33,617 nucleotides of DNA from Erysipelotrichia bacterium (GTDB lineage: Bacteria > Bacillota_I > Bacilli_A > Erysipelotrichales > Erysipelotrichaceae): contig SAAR01000006.1 in NCBI GenBank assembly GCA_009916335.1, positions 1 through 33,617 of the forward strand. The letters run 5' to 3'. A program made the position numbers and the translations under genes. Numbering within the stretch: the first letter of the stretch is position 1; each line of letters begins with the position of its first letter. Of the stretch, positions 23,275-31,467 are shown piece by piece. The notes under the pieces are model-generated. The model was not told where the DNA came from and searched no databases. It saw nothing but the letters and a program-made list of their open reading frames with translations.

Positions 23275-23352
23275 AAAGGCAACTCTATTGAAAAATAGAG
23301 CACGCAAAGCTGAAGGGTCTTCGCTGTAAATCAGAAAGATAGCCAGTTGCAA
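23275..23352 (+). promoter_or_regulatory. Cyclic-di-GMP-I (GEMM-I) riboswitch aptamer
   Basis: The conserved GEMM-I pieces occur in order: P1 5' strand GGCAACT (23278-23284), a P2 stem CTCTATT/AATAGAG capped by a GAAA tetraloop (23283-23300), the invariant ACGCAAAGC (23302-23310), the tetraloop-receptor segment GGGTCT, and a closing TAGCC next to the P1 3' strand AGTTGC (23345-23350). The GNRA loop and its receptor are both intact, so ligand binding is likely. The element is in the leader of a surface protein-sortase pair and before a terminator. Confidence 0.85.
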
Positions 23353-23388
23353 TTTAATTAAATCATCCTGGTAAAATTTAATTTCATT

Positions 23389-23422
23389 CACACTGGCAAA
23401 GGGGCTGGTGTGTTTTTATTTT
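23389..23422 (+). terminator. Riboswitch-controlled terminator
   Basis: A 9-bp stem (23389-23397 with 23404-23412, two G-T pairs) and a T-rich tail end just before the surface-protein ribosome site. Its left arm holds ACTGGC (23392-23397), the reverse complement of GCCAGT (23342-23347), which includes part of the aptamer's P1 3' strand. The two cannot form together. An AATTAAAT/ATTTAATT hairpin (23356-23383) sits between and would support the alternative pairing. Confidence 0.75.
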
Positions 23423-23445
23423 ATATATTTTAAAAGGAGGGTATT

Positions 23446-24381
23446 ATGAAAAGGAAAAGTTTTATTTTATTTGTTGTTATGATGCTAGGCTTTTGTCTTA
23501 GTGTTCCTGCAACAGCACTAAAAGCAGAGGAAATGAAAGGGGTAATTTACCATGAGATTAAAGCACATAGTGGTAGTGAATTACCAGTAGGGGATTACTT
23601 CTTATCAACTTCTCCTGATTTGGAGGATTTGGATTACTATAGTGCAACCTTTCCACCAACATTAAATGCGAGAGTGAGTGTTACTGGTGCCATAGAAAAC
23701 ACGCTTGAAAACTCAACATGGTCATATGAAGCTTATGGGTTAGAAAAATATACACAAGGTGGTTTTCCAGTTGATGTAATTCAAAGTGATGTGCAATTTG
23801 ATGGTTGCGATGATGGACATCTTTTTGCAAGTCCTGCAAGTCAAGATGCAGGTGTTGATGGCAGACAGATGTGGAGATATTACTGTAATTATGGAGGGGC
23901 ACAAGATAAAGGTCCTTACTATTTATACACGTTAAAGACAACTCCATTTACTGCTAAAGATGTAGTAATTAAGCCAAGTAATACAACCACTAAAATTAGT
24001 GAAGCAAAAGTGATTACAAAGGACGATTTAACAGTGAGTGTAGACGTTTTAATTGATGGTGTAAAGAAATCAATTGTAACCACCGATTATGAAATTTCAG
24101 CGTATGACAATTCTGTCGATCCAGCAAATAATGATACAAGCATTATATTAGAGTTTGCAGGAGAAACAAGAGGGACAACATTAGCCATTAAGTATGAAGT
24201 GAGTGATCCTATTGAAAAGGTGGAAGAAACACCTAAAGAGGAGCAAACACCTAAAGTAGAAGAAACAAAAGCATCACCAAAAACAGGATATACATCACCT
24301 GTTTTAGAAATCGTATTGATAATAGGTCTTGCTGTGGGAGCTTGTGGTTTTATTGAATACAAGAAAAGAAAAATGAATTAA
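23446..24381 (+). CDS. Sortase-anchored surface protein with SPKTG signal
   Basis: A 311-residue secreted protein. A signal peptide (1-27) ends 'TALKA', and the mature part (28-250) has no recognised enzyme motif but is rich in beta-prone segments and aromatic residues, with Cys121 and Cys147 as a possible disulfide. A charged Pro/Glu/Lys stalk, with 'VEETPKEEQTPKVEET' near 259-274, leads to the sorting signal SPKTG (277-281), a hydrophobic span (about 286-303) and the basic tail KKRK. The motif is SPKTG rather than LPxTG, as in Clostridioides difficile proteins anchored by its class B sortase. An adhesin-like role is inferred. It follows AAGGAGG and is 14 nt before the sortase gene. Confidence 0.85.
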   Translation: MKRKSFILFVVMMLGFCLSVPATALKAEEMKGVIYHEIKAHSGSELPVGDYFLSTSPDLEDLDYYSATFPPTLNARVSVTGAIENTLENSTWSYEAYGLEKYTQGGFPVDVIQSDVQFDGCDDGHLFASPASQDAGVDGRQMWRYYCNYGGAQDKGPYYLYTLKTTPFTAKDVVIKPSNTTTKISEAKVITKDDLTVSVDVLIDGVKKSIVTTDYEISAYDNSVDPANNDTSIILEFAGETRGTTLAIKYEVSDPIEKVEETPKEEQTPKVEETKASPKTGYTSPVLEIVLIIGLAVGACGFIEYKKRKMN

Positions 24382-24395
24382 TTAAGTGAAGTATA

Positions 24396-25292
24396 ATGAA
24401 ATTAGATAATAAAAAATGGTATTCTTCATTTCTTAATTTCACAAAGGCTAAGAAAAAGTTGTTGTTGACATTGTTGCAGATGCTCATTATTGCGATTGCT
24501 TTCTTTGATATTGGCTACATTGTAGGGACAAAACAGATTAGGGAAGTGCCTAAGGTGGCAGCCGTAGTAGATAAAAAAGAAGATAAAAAGCAAGACGAGA
24601 AAAAAGATAGTGATGCAGAAAAGCAAAAGGAAACAATCACTGCAATTTATAACCCGATTGATTTTGATGCATATTGGGCGATGAATGCAGATGTATATGC
24701 ATATATTTATATTGATGATACGCAAGTAGATTATCCTATTCTCCAGCATTCAAGTGATAATTCATGTTACTTGAATTACATGATTGATGGGACAAAGAGC
24801 TATCCAGGAAGTATTTATACAGAGAAAGAAAATAGTAAAGGTTTCACAGATAAAAATACAATTATTTATGGGCATAACATGATTCAAAATGGTTCAATGT
24901 TTAATGGTATTACCAAATATGAGGATCAAAGTTTCTTTAAAGAACACCCATACATTTACATCTATACACCATATAGTATTTTAATCTATCATGTTTTTGC
25001 GGCCTATGAAAGTAACAATCAACATTTACTAGCAACGTATAATTTTAATGATAGTGGGGTATATCAAACCTATTTAAATGAGATATTTGCGAAAACAAGT
25101 GGTGTGATTGATCATAGCGTCAATGTATACAATTATGATAATATCATTACTTTATCCACCTGTTCAGAAGTAGGGGATAATCGTTTCTTAGTACAAGCAG
25201 TATTAGAAAAAATAGAATATATTCCTTATAAGAGTGAAAGAGCATTAAATGAGGGAGAACAGGCATTGCAAGGGGCAAAGCTACCAGATTAA
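24396..25292 (+). CDS. Class B sortase
   Basis: A 298-residue membrane-anchored transpeptidase. One N-terminal membrane segment (about 21-44) is followed by a Lys/Glu/Asp-rich linker (50-80) and the catalytic domain. The catalytic triad is His160 (YGHN), Cys256 (TLSTC) and Arg263 (GDNRFLV). The 'FDAYWAMNADVYAYIYIDDTQVDYPILQ' start and the helix between strands 6 and 7 ('GVYQTYLNEIFAKTSGV') mark class B. Class B enzymes often serve one or a few substrates encoded next to them, so the SPKTG protein 14 nt upstream is the obvious substrate. Both genes lie under the c-di-GMP riboswitch. A weak AAGTGAAG is the only visible ribosome site, so translation may be coupled to the upstream gene. Confidence 0.93.
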   Translation: MKLDNKKWYSSFLNFTKAKKKLLLTLLQMLIIAIAFFDIGYIVGTKQIREVPKVAAVVDKKEDKKQDEKKDSDAEKQKETITAIYNPIDFDAYWAMNADVYAYIYIDDTQVDYPILQHSSDNSCYLNYMIDGTKSYPGSIYTEKENSKGFTDKNTIIYGHNMIQNGSMFNGITKYEDQSFFKEHPYIYIYTPYSILIYHVFAAYESNNQHLLATYNFNDSGVYQTYLNEIFAKTSGVIDHSVNVYNYDNIITLSTCSEVGDNRFLVQAVLEKIEYIPYKSERALNEGEQALQGAKLPD

Positions 25293-25310
25293 AGGATAAA
25301 AAGATAAAAC

Positions 25311-25336
25311 AGGACTCTAGTGGTAGGGTCCTTTTT
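25311..25336 (+). terminator. Terminator of the surface protein-sortase operon
   Basis: An 8-bp stem, AGGACTCT (25311-25318) with AGGGTCCT (25325-25332), one G-T pair, and five T residues. Confidence 0.75.
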
Positions 25337-25358
25337 AATGCCACCTTCATATTTCTTG

Positions 25359-25367
25359 TGTTATAAT
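25359..25367 (+). promoter_or_regulatory. Extended -10 promoter of the antiporter gene
   Basis: TGTTATAAT (TG-n-TATAAT) about 25 nt before the start codon; no -35 is obvious. Confidence 0.45.
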
Positions 25368-25392
25368 AAAAAACAATAGGAGGTGTGTAATC

Positions 25393-26991
25393 ATGTATGA
25401 AGTCATATTACTTGGTGCAATGATTGTATTGTTATGTATTGTATCGACTAAGGTTTCTACGAAATTCAATATTCCCTCTTTACTTATTTTTATTGGTTTA
25501 GGAATGTTATTTGGTAGTGATGGTATTTTCAAAATTGAGTTTAGTGATTATCATTTCAGTGAACAGTTATGTACTATCTGTTTAATATATATTATGTTTT
25601 ATGGTGGTTTTTGCATGAATTGGAAGTATGCAAAAGGAGTAGCCATTAAAGCAAGCTTATTATCTACACTAGGAATTGTACTTACCTGTGTATTTGTTGC
25701 TATCTTTACACATCTTGTGTTTAAAGTAAGCTTATTAGAAGGGTGTTTAATTGGAGCAGTATTATCATCAACCGATGCTGCATCTCTATTCACGATATTA
25801 AGAATGAAAAAACTAAATTTAAAAGGAGGAATCGCCCCTTTATTAGAGATGGAAAGTGGTAGTAATGACCCTTTTGCATATATGTTAACAATGATTTTAT
25901 TAAGTGTAATGGCAAATACAAGTGTTTCTATTCCTCTTTTAGTAGTTTCACAAATTGTGTTTGGTATAGTATTTGGTTTATTATGTGGTAGTATTGGTTT
26001 ATTTCTATCAAGTAAACTTCATTTTAAAGAAGTTGGTTTACAATCTATCTTTGTAGTAGTCATTGCCCTGTTATCCTTTAGCTTACCTTCGATGGTTAAT
26101 GGAAATGGTTTTTTAAGTGTATATATTACAGGGATTATTTTAGGAAATGCTAAAATACAAAATAAAGTTGAACTTGTTCATTTCTTTGATGCGATTTCAC
26201 AAATGTCGCAGATTGTTTTATTCTTTGTTCTAGGTCTTTTAGCCTTCCCATCACAAATACCAGATATTGCTTTTGTGGCAATCACTATCTTTATCTTTTT
26301 AACATTAATAGCTCGTCCTTGTGCTGTCTTTATTTGTTTAAGTCCTTTTAAAGTTCCTTTGAAACAACAATTATTTGTCGCCTTTAGTGGACTACGAGGA
26401 GCTGCATCTATCGTATTTGCGATTATGTGTGTTGTTTCTAGTGCGTATACAAGCAATGATATTTTTCACATTGTTTTCTTTGTCAGTTTATTATCTATTA
26501 CATTACAAGGTACACTATTGCCCTATGTAGCGAAAAAATTGAACGTGGAAGATGAAAATAATGATACAATGAGTACTTTTAATGATTACCTGAGTGATAA
26601 GCCACTTGCTTTACTAGAAGTTAAACTAAGTGAAAAGCACCCTTGGATTAATCAAAAACTACAACACATCGTTATGCCTTCTGATATGCTAGTTGTCGCT
26701 ATTAAAAGAGGAAAAGAAATGATTTTACCAAAAGGGAATAGTGAAATTTTAAAAGATGATATTTTAGTGATTTGCTCATTTAGCTATGAAGGTAGTGATC
26801 TTTATTTGGAAGAAGTGCATATTGATGAAAAACATTTCTGGGTAGGTATGAATATGAATGAAATTGATGTCGCTAATCATTTTTTAGTCGTTATGATTAA
26901 GCGAAAAGATGAAATTATTGTACCAACAGGGGATAGTGTGATTTGTGTTGATGATACATTAGTGATGTGTAAAAAAGACTTTTTCGCTTAG
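25393..26991 (+). CDS. CPA1 cation/proton antiporter with C-terminal TrkA_C domains (NhaP2-like)
   Basis: A 532-residue membrane protein. Residues 1-385 hold about 12 membrane segments with CPA1 motifs 'SSTDAASLF' (near 125) and 'ESGSNDPFAY' (154-163), which carries the ion-binding Asn-Asp pair. The rest is cytoplasmic, with TrkA_C (RCK_C)-like pieces: 'SEKHPWINQKLQHIVMPSDMLVVAIKRGKEMILPKGNSEILKDDILVICS' and a second similar half ending 'VPTGDSVICVDDTLVMC'. This layout is that of NhaP2/CvrA-type K+/H+ antiporters, which expel K+ or Na+ and may sense nucleotides through the RCK part. AGGAGG sits before the ATG. No terminator is clear before rarA, which has its own promoter. Confidence 0.92.
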   Translation: MYEVILLGAMIVLLCIVSTKVSTKFNIPSLLIFIGLGMLFGSDGIFKIEFSDYHFSEQLCTICLIYIMFYGGFCMNWKYAKGVAIKASLLSTLGIVLTCVFVAIFTHLVFKVSLLEGCLIGAVLSSTDAASLFTILRMKKLNLKGGIAPLLEMESGSNDPFAYMLTMILLSVMANTSVSIPLLVVSQIVFGIVFGLLCGSIGLFLSSKLHFKEVGLQSIFVVVIALLSFSLPSMVNGNGFLSVYITGIILGNAKIQNKVELVHFFDAISQMSQIVLFFVLGLLAFPSQIPDIAFVAITIFIFLTLIARPCAVFICLSPFKVPLKQQLFVAFSGLRGAASIVFAIMCVVSSAYTSNDIFHIVFFVSLLSITLQGTLLPYVAKKLNVEDENNDTMSTFNDYLSDKPLALLEVKLSEKHPWINQKLQHIVMPSDMLVVAIKRGKEMILPKGNSEILKDDILVICSFSYEGSDLYLEEVHIDEKHFWVGMNMNEIDVANHFLVVMIKRKDEIIVPTGDSVICVDDTLVMCKKDFFA

Positions 26992-27031
26992 TGAATCGGT
27001 AGCAATCGTTTCCATGCGTTAAATAGATGTA

Positions 27032-27040
27032 TGGTATAAT
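27032..27040 (+). promoter_or_regulatory. Extended -10 promoter of rarA
   Basis: TGGTATAAT (TG-n-TATAAT) ends 20 nt before the rarA start codon. Confidence 0.5.
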
Positions 27041-27060
27041 AAGAAAAAGTAGGTGATTTT

Positions 27061-28380
27061 ATGCAACAAGAATCTTTGTTTTATAATGCGAATACACAAG
27101 AGCCTTTAGCCAATCGTTTACGCCCACAAACACTTGAGGAGTATGTTGGACAACAGCATTTAATTGGGGAAGGCAAAATACTATCACAATTAATTGAAAA
27201 TGATACATTGAGCAGTATGATTTTTTGGGGCCCTCCAGGAGTAGGGAAAACGACATTAGCAAGAATTATTGCCAATAAAACACAGGCTAAATTTATTACC
27301 TTTAGTGCGGTTACTAGTGGGATTAAAGAAATCAAATTGGTGATGAAACAAGCTGATGAAGCAGCTGTATATGGACAAAAAACAATAGTCTTTGTCGATG
27401 AAATTCATCGCTTTAATAAAGCACAACAAGATGCTTTTCTACCTTTTGTGGAAAGAGGGAGCATTGTCTTAATTGGGGCAACTACTGAAAATCCATCATT
27501 TGAAGTAAATTCTGCCTTATTATCAAGATGTAAGGTGTTTGTGTTAAAAGGTTTAAATGCTGAGGATCTAACATTGATGATGAAAAGAGCTTTAGAAGAT
27601 CGGCGAGGATTTGCGAATTTACATGTTCAAATTGAGGAAGATTTATTGTATATGATTGCTAATTTTGCAAATGGAGATGCTAGAACAGCATTGAATACAT
27701 TAGAAATGGTTGTATTAAATGGAGAAAGAATAGAGAATGAAGTTGTTGTTACAAAAGCTTTATTAGAACAATGTATCAATCAAAAATCACTTCTCTATGA
27801 TAAGCAAGGGGAAGAACATTATAATTTAATTAGTGCTTTGCATAAATCAATGCGAAACAGTGATGTGAATGCAGCGATTTATTGGTTAGCTAGAATGCTT
27901 GAAGCAGGAGAAGATCCTTTATATATCGCAAGAAGATTAGTTCGTTTTGCTAGTGAAGATGTAGGTATGGCAGATAGTCGAGCTTTAGAAATCTGTGTTG
28001 CAGCCTATCAAGCAAGTCATTTTATCGGTATGCCAGAGTGTAGTGTGCATTTAACCCACGCTGTTACTTACTTATCATTAGCACCAAAAAGCAATGCTTT
28101 GTATATGGCTTATGAAAGTGCTAAAAAAGATGCTATCGAAATGTTAGCAGAACCAGTTCCTTTAGTTATTAGAAATGCACCAACAAAACTAATGAAAGAT
28201 TTAAACTATGGAAAAGGATACGCATATGCACATGAGTATGAAGATAAGTTAACGACAATGCAATGTATGCCAGATTCATTAGTGGAACGTGAGTATTATC
28301 ACCCAACCAATCAAGGTAGTGAAGTCAAGGTGCAGGTAAGAATGAAACAGATTGAAGATTGGAAAAAGCAACGCAAATAG
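27061..28380 (+). CDS. rarA: Replication-associated recombination protein RarA (MgsA), AAA+ ATPase
   Basis: A 439-residue clamp-loader-like ATPase. The N-terminal 'PLANRLRPQTLEEYVGQQHLIG' is the RarA/clamp-loader box, Walker A is GPPGVGKTT (near 57), Walker B is 'IVFVDEIHRFNKAQQDAFLP', sensor 1 is 'IGATTENPSFEVNSALLSRC', and the C-terminal tetramer domain ends with 'PTNQGSEVKVQVRMKQIEDWKK'. Length and motifs match the family exactly. RarA acts at stalled forks in the cytoplasm, linked to SSB and recombination. AGGTGA precedes the ATG and a terminator follows, so it is a single-gene unit. Confidence 0.96.
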   Translation: MQQESLFYNANTQEPLANRLRPQTLEEYVGQQHLIGEGKILSQLIENDTLSSMIFWGPPGVGKTTLARIIANKTQAKFITFSAVTSGIKEIKLVMKQADEAAVYGQKTIVFVDEIHRFNKAQQDAFLPFVERGSIVLIGATTENPSFEVNSALLSRCKVFVLKGLNAEDLTLMMKRALEDRRGFANLHVQIEEDLLYMIANFANGDARTALNTLEMVVLNGERIENEVVVTKALLEQCINQKSLLYDKQGEEHYNLISALHKSMRNSDVNAAIYWLARMLEAGEDPLYIARRLVRFASEDVGMADSRALEICVAAYQASHFIGMPECSVHLTHAVTYLSLAPKSNALYMAYESAKKDAIEMLAEPVPLVIRNAPTKLMKDLNYGKGYAYAHEYEDKLTTMQCMPDSLVEREYYHPTNQGSEVKVQVRMKQIEDWKKQRK

Positions 28381-28387
28381 TAAAAGG

Positions 28388-28413
28388 AAGGGCAGATTAA
28401 TCTGTTCTTTTTT
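28388..28413 (+). terminator. Terminator of rarA
   Basis: The stem around GGGCAGATT/AATCTGTTC has G-T pairs and runs into six T residues. Confidence 0.65.
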
Positions 28414-28503
28414 GTTGGGGGTTAAAAAGAAGATGTGGGTAATAGTGTACATATTCATATAATCGTGTATGATTAAAGTAACAACATACAGGAGGCTATG
28501 GAT

Positions 28504-29241
28504 ATGAAAAAACGCTATATAGAATTTGTCGATGTGATGAGTGAACAGTTGCGTCTTGCGTTAAAACAAGAAGAAATACTTGATGAATGTGCAAAGACGA
28601 TTGCCAAAACAGTAAAGAATGATGGTGTGATTCATGTGTTTGGGTGTGGGCATTCACAGATGTTTGGTGAGGAATTGTGTTTTCGTACAGGAGGACTTGT
28701 CCCTGTCAATGCGATCATGATTCCACAATATAATATTTATCCTAAAGCAAGATTATCACAGATGATGGAACGTTGTGAAGGGTTTGCCCCAGCAGTATTA
28801 GATACGATGAATACAAGTGATGCGGATACGATGATTATTGTATCGGTATCAGGTAGAAATGCAGCAGGGATAGATATGGCATTGGCAGCGAAGAAAAAAG
28901 GTATGAAAGTCATAGGTGTTACATCGCTAAATTATTCTACACAAGTAACCTCTCGACATTCAAGTGGGAAGTTATTAAAAGATGTCAGTGATATTGTTTT
29001 GGATATTTGTGGAATAAAAGGCGATTCTGTTTTACACGATGAGCGAGTAAGTGAGAATTTTTGTTCAACATCAACCGTTGTCGCAATGAGTCTATTGATT
29101 GGTATCGTAGGAGAGAGTATACAGATTCTTGCTGAGCAAGGGATCAATCCTCCTATTTGGGTAAGTGGTAATTTAGATCGTGGTGATGAAATTAATAATG
29201 AGCATATGCGTAAGTATAAAGGGAAAATAGACATCATCTAA
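28504..29241 (+). CDS. UPF0309 SIS-domain protein (putative phosphosugar-binding)
   Basis: A 245-residue SIS protein of the UPF0309 group. 'IHVFGCGHSQMFGEELCFRTGGLVPVNAIMIP' (near 41-72) and 'DADTMIIVSVSGRNAAGIDMALAAKKKGMKVIGVTSLNYS' (near 104-143) are the sugar-phosphate-binding loops. The 'ILAEQGINPPIWVSGNLDRGDEINN' ending is strongly conserved in the family. Relatives sit with N-acetylglucosamine or phosphosugar genes, but none is adjacent here. The substrate is unknown. An ATG at 28498 lies only 2 nt after AGGAGG; the ATG at 28504 has correct spacing and is chosen. Confidence 0.88.
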   Translation: MKKRYIEFVDVMSEQLRLALKQEEILDECAKTIAKTVKNDGVIHVFGCGHSQMFGEELCFRTGGLVPVNAIMIPQYNIYPKARLSQMMERCEGFAPAVLDTMNTSDADTMIIVSVSGRNAAGIDMALAAKKKGMKVIGVTSLNYSTQVTSRHSSGKLLKDVSDIVLDICGIKGDSVLHDERVSENFCSTSTVVAMSLLIGIVGESIQILAEQGINPPIWVSGNLDRGDEINNEHMRKYKGKIDII

Positions 29242-29268
29242 AAGGAAATATTAATGGCATTTCAAGTT

Positions 29269-29320
29269 AAGGGGATAATAGTTAATGATTTAACATGATT
29301 ACCCCTTTATTGCTTTTTAT
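29269..29320 (+). terminator. Terminator of the UPF0309 gene
   Basis: AAGGGG(A)TAAT (29269-29279) pairs with ATTACCCCTT (29298-29307) with one bulge; the tail is T-rich. Confidence 0.6.
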
Positions 29321-29366
29321 TCAAGTGTAAATATACATGTAAAAAGTGATTGATTTACAATAAGAA

Positions 29367-29408
29367 AAAAAACAGGTAATTCACTTTTATAGGAACTACC
29401 TGTTTTGC
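29367..29408 (-). terminator. Terminator of the ADH-CobW operon
   Basis: AAAACAGGTA (29369-29378) pairs with TACCTGTTTT (29397-29406). On the minus strand it is followed by a run of eight T residues, just past the CobW stop codon. Confidence 0.85.
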
Positions 29409-30344
29409 TTATTTATTCAGATTTAGTTGAAAAGAAGGATATACTGTTTTTGTTGTTTGAATATTTAGTAATCGTTTTCTAAGAGCACTTCGCTGTAAAT
29501 GATTACCGATAAATATTGCTTTCGCTGTTTCTTTTTCATCAAAACCAGTAATACTATAACGATCATTTACAACATCGAAACGAAACCATTCATTGTTTAT
29601 TTCAGCGAACCCTTTTGCCCGACATATTTGTCCATATTGTCCATGAATCAGTTCTTCTAAAAAGTAAAGTAAATGGATAGGAGTAGGGAATCTGATGTTT
29701 TCTAAGCCCATGTTCTCCATTTCAATCGTAGCTGTTTCTTGTTGCTTAATCTCTTTGTCTTGTTCGCTTAATAGTAGTGATTGCCACCAATCTTTATCTT
29801 GCTTACTGTAATGCTCAATTTGTATATGTGCATCAGGATTCATTGCGTGTAATTCACTTTCAATCTTATTAGTATCGCTAAGTTCTAGGACATCGCCTTT
29901 TGATATAACGATGGTTGCTGCACTTTTCAATTGATCAATGTAAATATCATGGTACTTTTGCATATAAGTATCAAAGCAATGATAGTCAATGATGGTAATT
30001 GGTTTAAGCAATGTAATACGTTCATATTCAATTTGTTTAATATTGTTGATAACATTGCTAAGGACACCAACGCCTGTTGGTTCAACAACTAAGTATTCAG
30101 GATCAAGCGTATTAGCTATCGTTAAAATAGAAGATGCAAAATCTGATTTCATTGAGCAACAAATACAGCCTTCTGTTAACTCCCAAATATTGATTTCTTC
30201 ATTTTCTAAAATTTCTTTATCAATTCCTGTTTCGCCATATTCGTTTTCCATTACGACAAAATCTTTTTTTGTTTGTTTGGCTAGTTCTTTAATGAACGTC
30301 GTCTTACCAGCTCCTAAAAAGCCAGACACAACAAGTATCTTCAT
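29409..30344 (-). CDS. CobW/COG0523 (G3E) GTP-binding metallochaperone-like protein
   Basis: A 311-residue G3E GTPase. Walker A is GFLGAGKTT (8-16), the metal-binding CxCC motif is GCICC (59-63, Cys60, 62 and 63), the switch II/Walker B is 'YLVVEPTGVG' (near 84), and the NKxD box is SKGD. A CobW_C-like domain fills about 210-311 ('FRFDVVNDRYSITGFDEKETAKAIFIGNHLQR'). COG0523 proteins deliver Zn or other metals to enzymes at low metal supply, or serve cobalamin and nitrile hydratase assembly. It lies 23 nt after a zinc-dependent alcohol dehydrogenase gene on the same strand, which suggests that enzyme as a client. GAGG precedes the ATG. Confidence 0.9.
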   Translation of the reverse strand: MKILVVSGFLGAGKTTFIKELAKQTKKDFVVMENEYGETGIDKEILENEEINIWELTEGCICCSMKSDFASSILTIANTLDPEYLVVEPTGVGVLSNVINNIKQIEYERITLLKPITIIDYHCFDTYMQKYHDIYIDQLKSAATIVISKGDVLELSDTNKIESELHAMNPDAHIQIEHYSKQDKDWWQSLLLSEQDKEIKQQETATIEMENMGLENIRFPTPIHLLYFLEELIHGQYGQICRAKGFAEINNEWFRFDVVNDRYSITGFDEKETAKAIFIGNHLQRSALRKRLLNIQTTKTVYPSFQLNLNK

Positions 30345-30367
30345 AAAATCCTCTTTTCATATTAAAA

Positions 30368-31429
30368 TTAATCTTGAATTTTTACAACTGGTTTAATTAA
30401 ATCTTTTGGTTTATCACGCATTAAGAATAATGCTTCTTCACAATGATCCCAACCTTCAAATACATGTGATACTAATGGGTGTACATCTAATTTACCTGCA
30501 GCGACTAAAGCACCTAATTTTTCCATACGAAGTCTACCACCAGGCATTAAACCTCCATTAATTTGTTTGTGTCCCATACCTACACCCCATTCTACACGAG
30601 GAATGTTAATGTATGTTCCACTTCCTAAGTAGTTTACATTACCGATTTTACCACCAGGTTTTAAACATTTTACTGCTGATTCAAAAGTTTCTACACCACC
30701 ACCAGCAACGATGACTTTATCTACACCTTTACCATCAGTCATTGCTAATACTTGATCTTCAATTGTTCCATTTTTATAACTAATGAAATCAGTTGCACCA
30801 TATCCTTTCGCAGCGTCAATACAAACTTGTCTTGTACCAACAGCGATAATTCTTGATGCACCACGCATATTTGCACCTGCTACAGACATTAAACCAACAG
30901 GTCCAATTCCGATGACTAAGACAGTATCACCAAATTGTACATCTGCTAATTCAACACCATGGAAACCAGTAGGTACCATATCTGATAACATACATGCATC
31001 AACAGGATCGATGTTGCTTGGCAATAAAGCTAAGTTTCCATCTGCATCATTTACATGGAAAAATTCTGAGAATACTCCATCTTTAAAGTTTGAGAATTTC
31101 CACCCTGCTAACATTCCACCTGAATGCATAGAATATCCTGCTTGTGCTTCTAATGAATTCCAATCAGGTGTAATTGCTGGAACTAATACACGATCACCAG
31201 GTTTAAAGTCTTTGACTAATGATCCAACTTCTACAATTTCAGCACAACATTCATGACCTAAGATCATATTATGTCTTTCACCGATTGCTCCTTCCCATAA
31301 TGTATGTACATCTGATGTACAAATCGCAATTGCTAATGGTTTACAAATGGCATCTAAAGGGCCACACTCAGGGCGATCCTTTTCAATCCATCCTGATTCT
31401 CCAATTTTAAGCATTGCATAACCTTTCAT
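30368..31429 (-). CDS. adh: Zinc-dependent secondary alcohol (isopropanol) dehydrogenase
   Basis: A 353-residue medium-chain dehydrogenase very like the NADP-dependent isopropanol dehydrogenase of Clostridium beijerinckii and Thermoanaerobacter, from memory of those sequences. Catalytic zinc ligands Cys37, His59 and the Asp of 'LSDMVPTGFHG' (near 150) are present, with Glu60. 'PDWNSLEAQAGYSMHSGGMLAGWKFSNFKDGVFSEFFHVNDADGNLA' is a clear family stretch. The Rossmann motif is 'VIGIGPVGLM', and 'GTRQVC' fits NADP preference (Gly198/Ser199/Arg200 in relatives). It reduces ketones or aldehydes, or oxidises secondary alcohols. The ATG at 31429 follows AAGGAGG. A cre-like site is in the leader. It is first in an operon with the CobW protein. 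Confidence 0.94.
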   Translation of the reverse strand: MKGYAMLKIGESGWIEKDRPECGPLDAICKPLAIAICTSDVHTLWEGAIGERHNMILGHECCAEIVEVGSLVKDFKPGDRVLVPAITPDWNSLEAQAGYSMHSGGMLAGWKFSNFKDGVFSEFFHVNDADGNLALLPSNIDPVDACMLSDMVPTGFHGVELADVQFGDTVLVIGIGPVGLMSVAGANMRGASRIIAVGTRQVCIDAAKGYGATDFISYKNGTIEDQVLAMTDGKGVDKVIVAGGGVETFESAVKCLKPGGKIGNVNYLGSGTYINIPRVEWGVGMGHKQINGGLMPGGRLRMEKLGALVAAGKLDVHPLVSHVFEGWDHCEEALFLMRDKPKDLIKPVVKIQD

Positions 31430-31446
31430 AAGTTTACCTCCTTGCG

Positions 31447-31460
31447 TGAAAACGCTTTCT
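31447..31460 (-). promoter_or_regulatory. Catabolite response element (cre)-like site
   Basis: TGAAAACGCTTTCT (plus strand) differs from the CcpA consensus TGWAARCGYTWWCA only at the last base. It lies just downstream of the ADH -10, at about +1 to +14, where CcpA usually represses. Confidence 0.6.
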
Positions 31461-31467
31461 TGTGTAA

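Noticed and set aside
30783..31256. 157-codon plus-strand frame
   Set aside because: It is antisense to the well-matched alcohol dehydrogenase gene, has no ribosome site and reads as low-complexity Ser/Pro/Thr sequence; a shadow.
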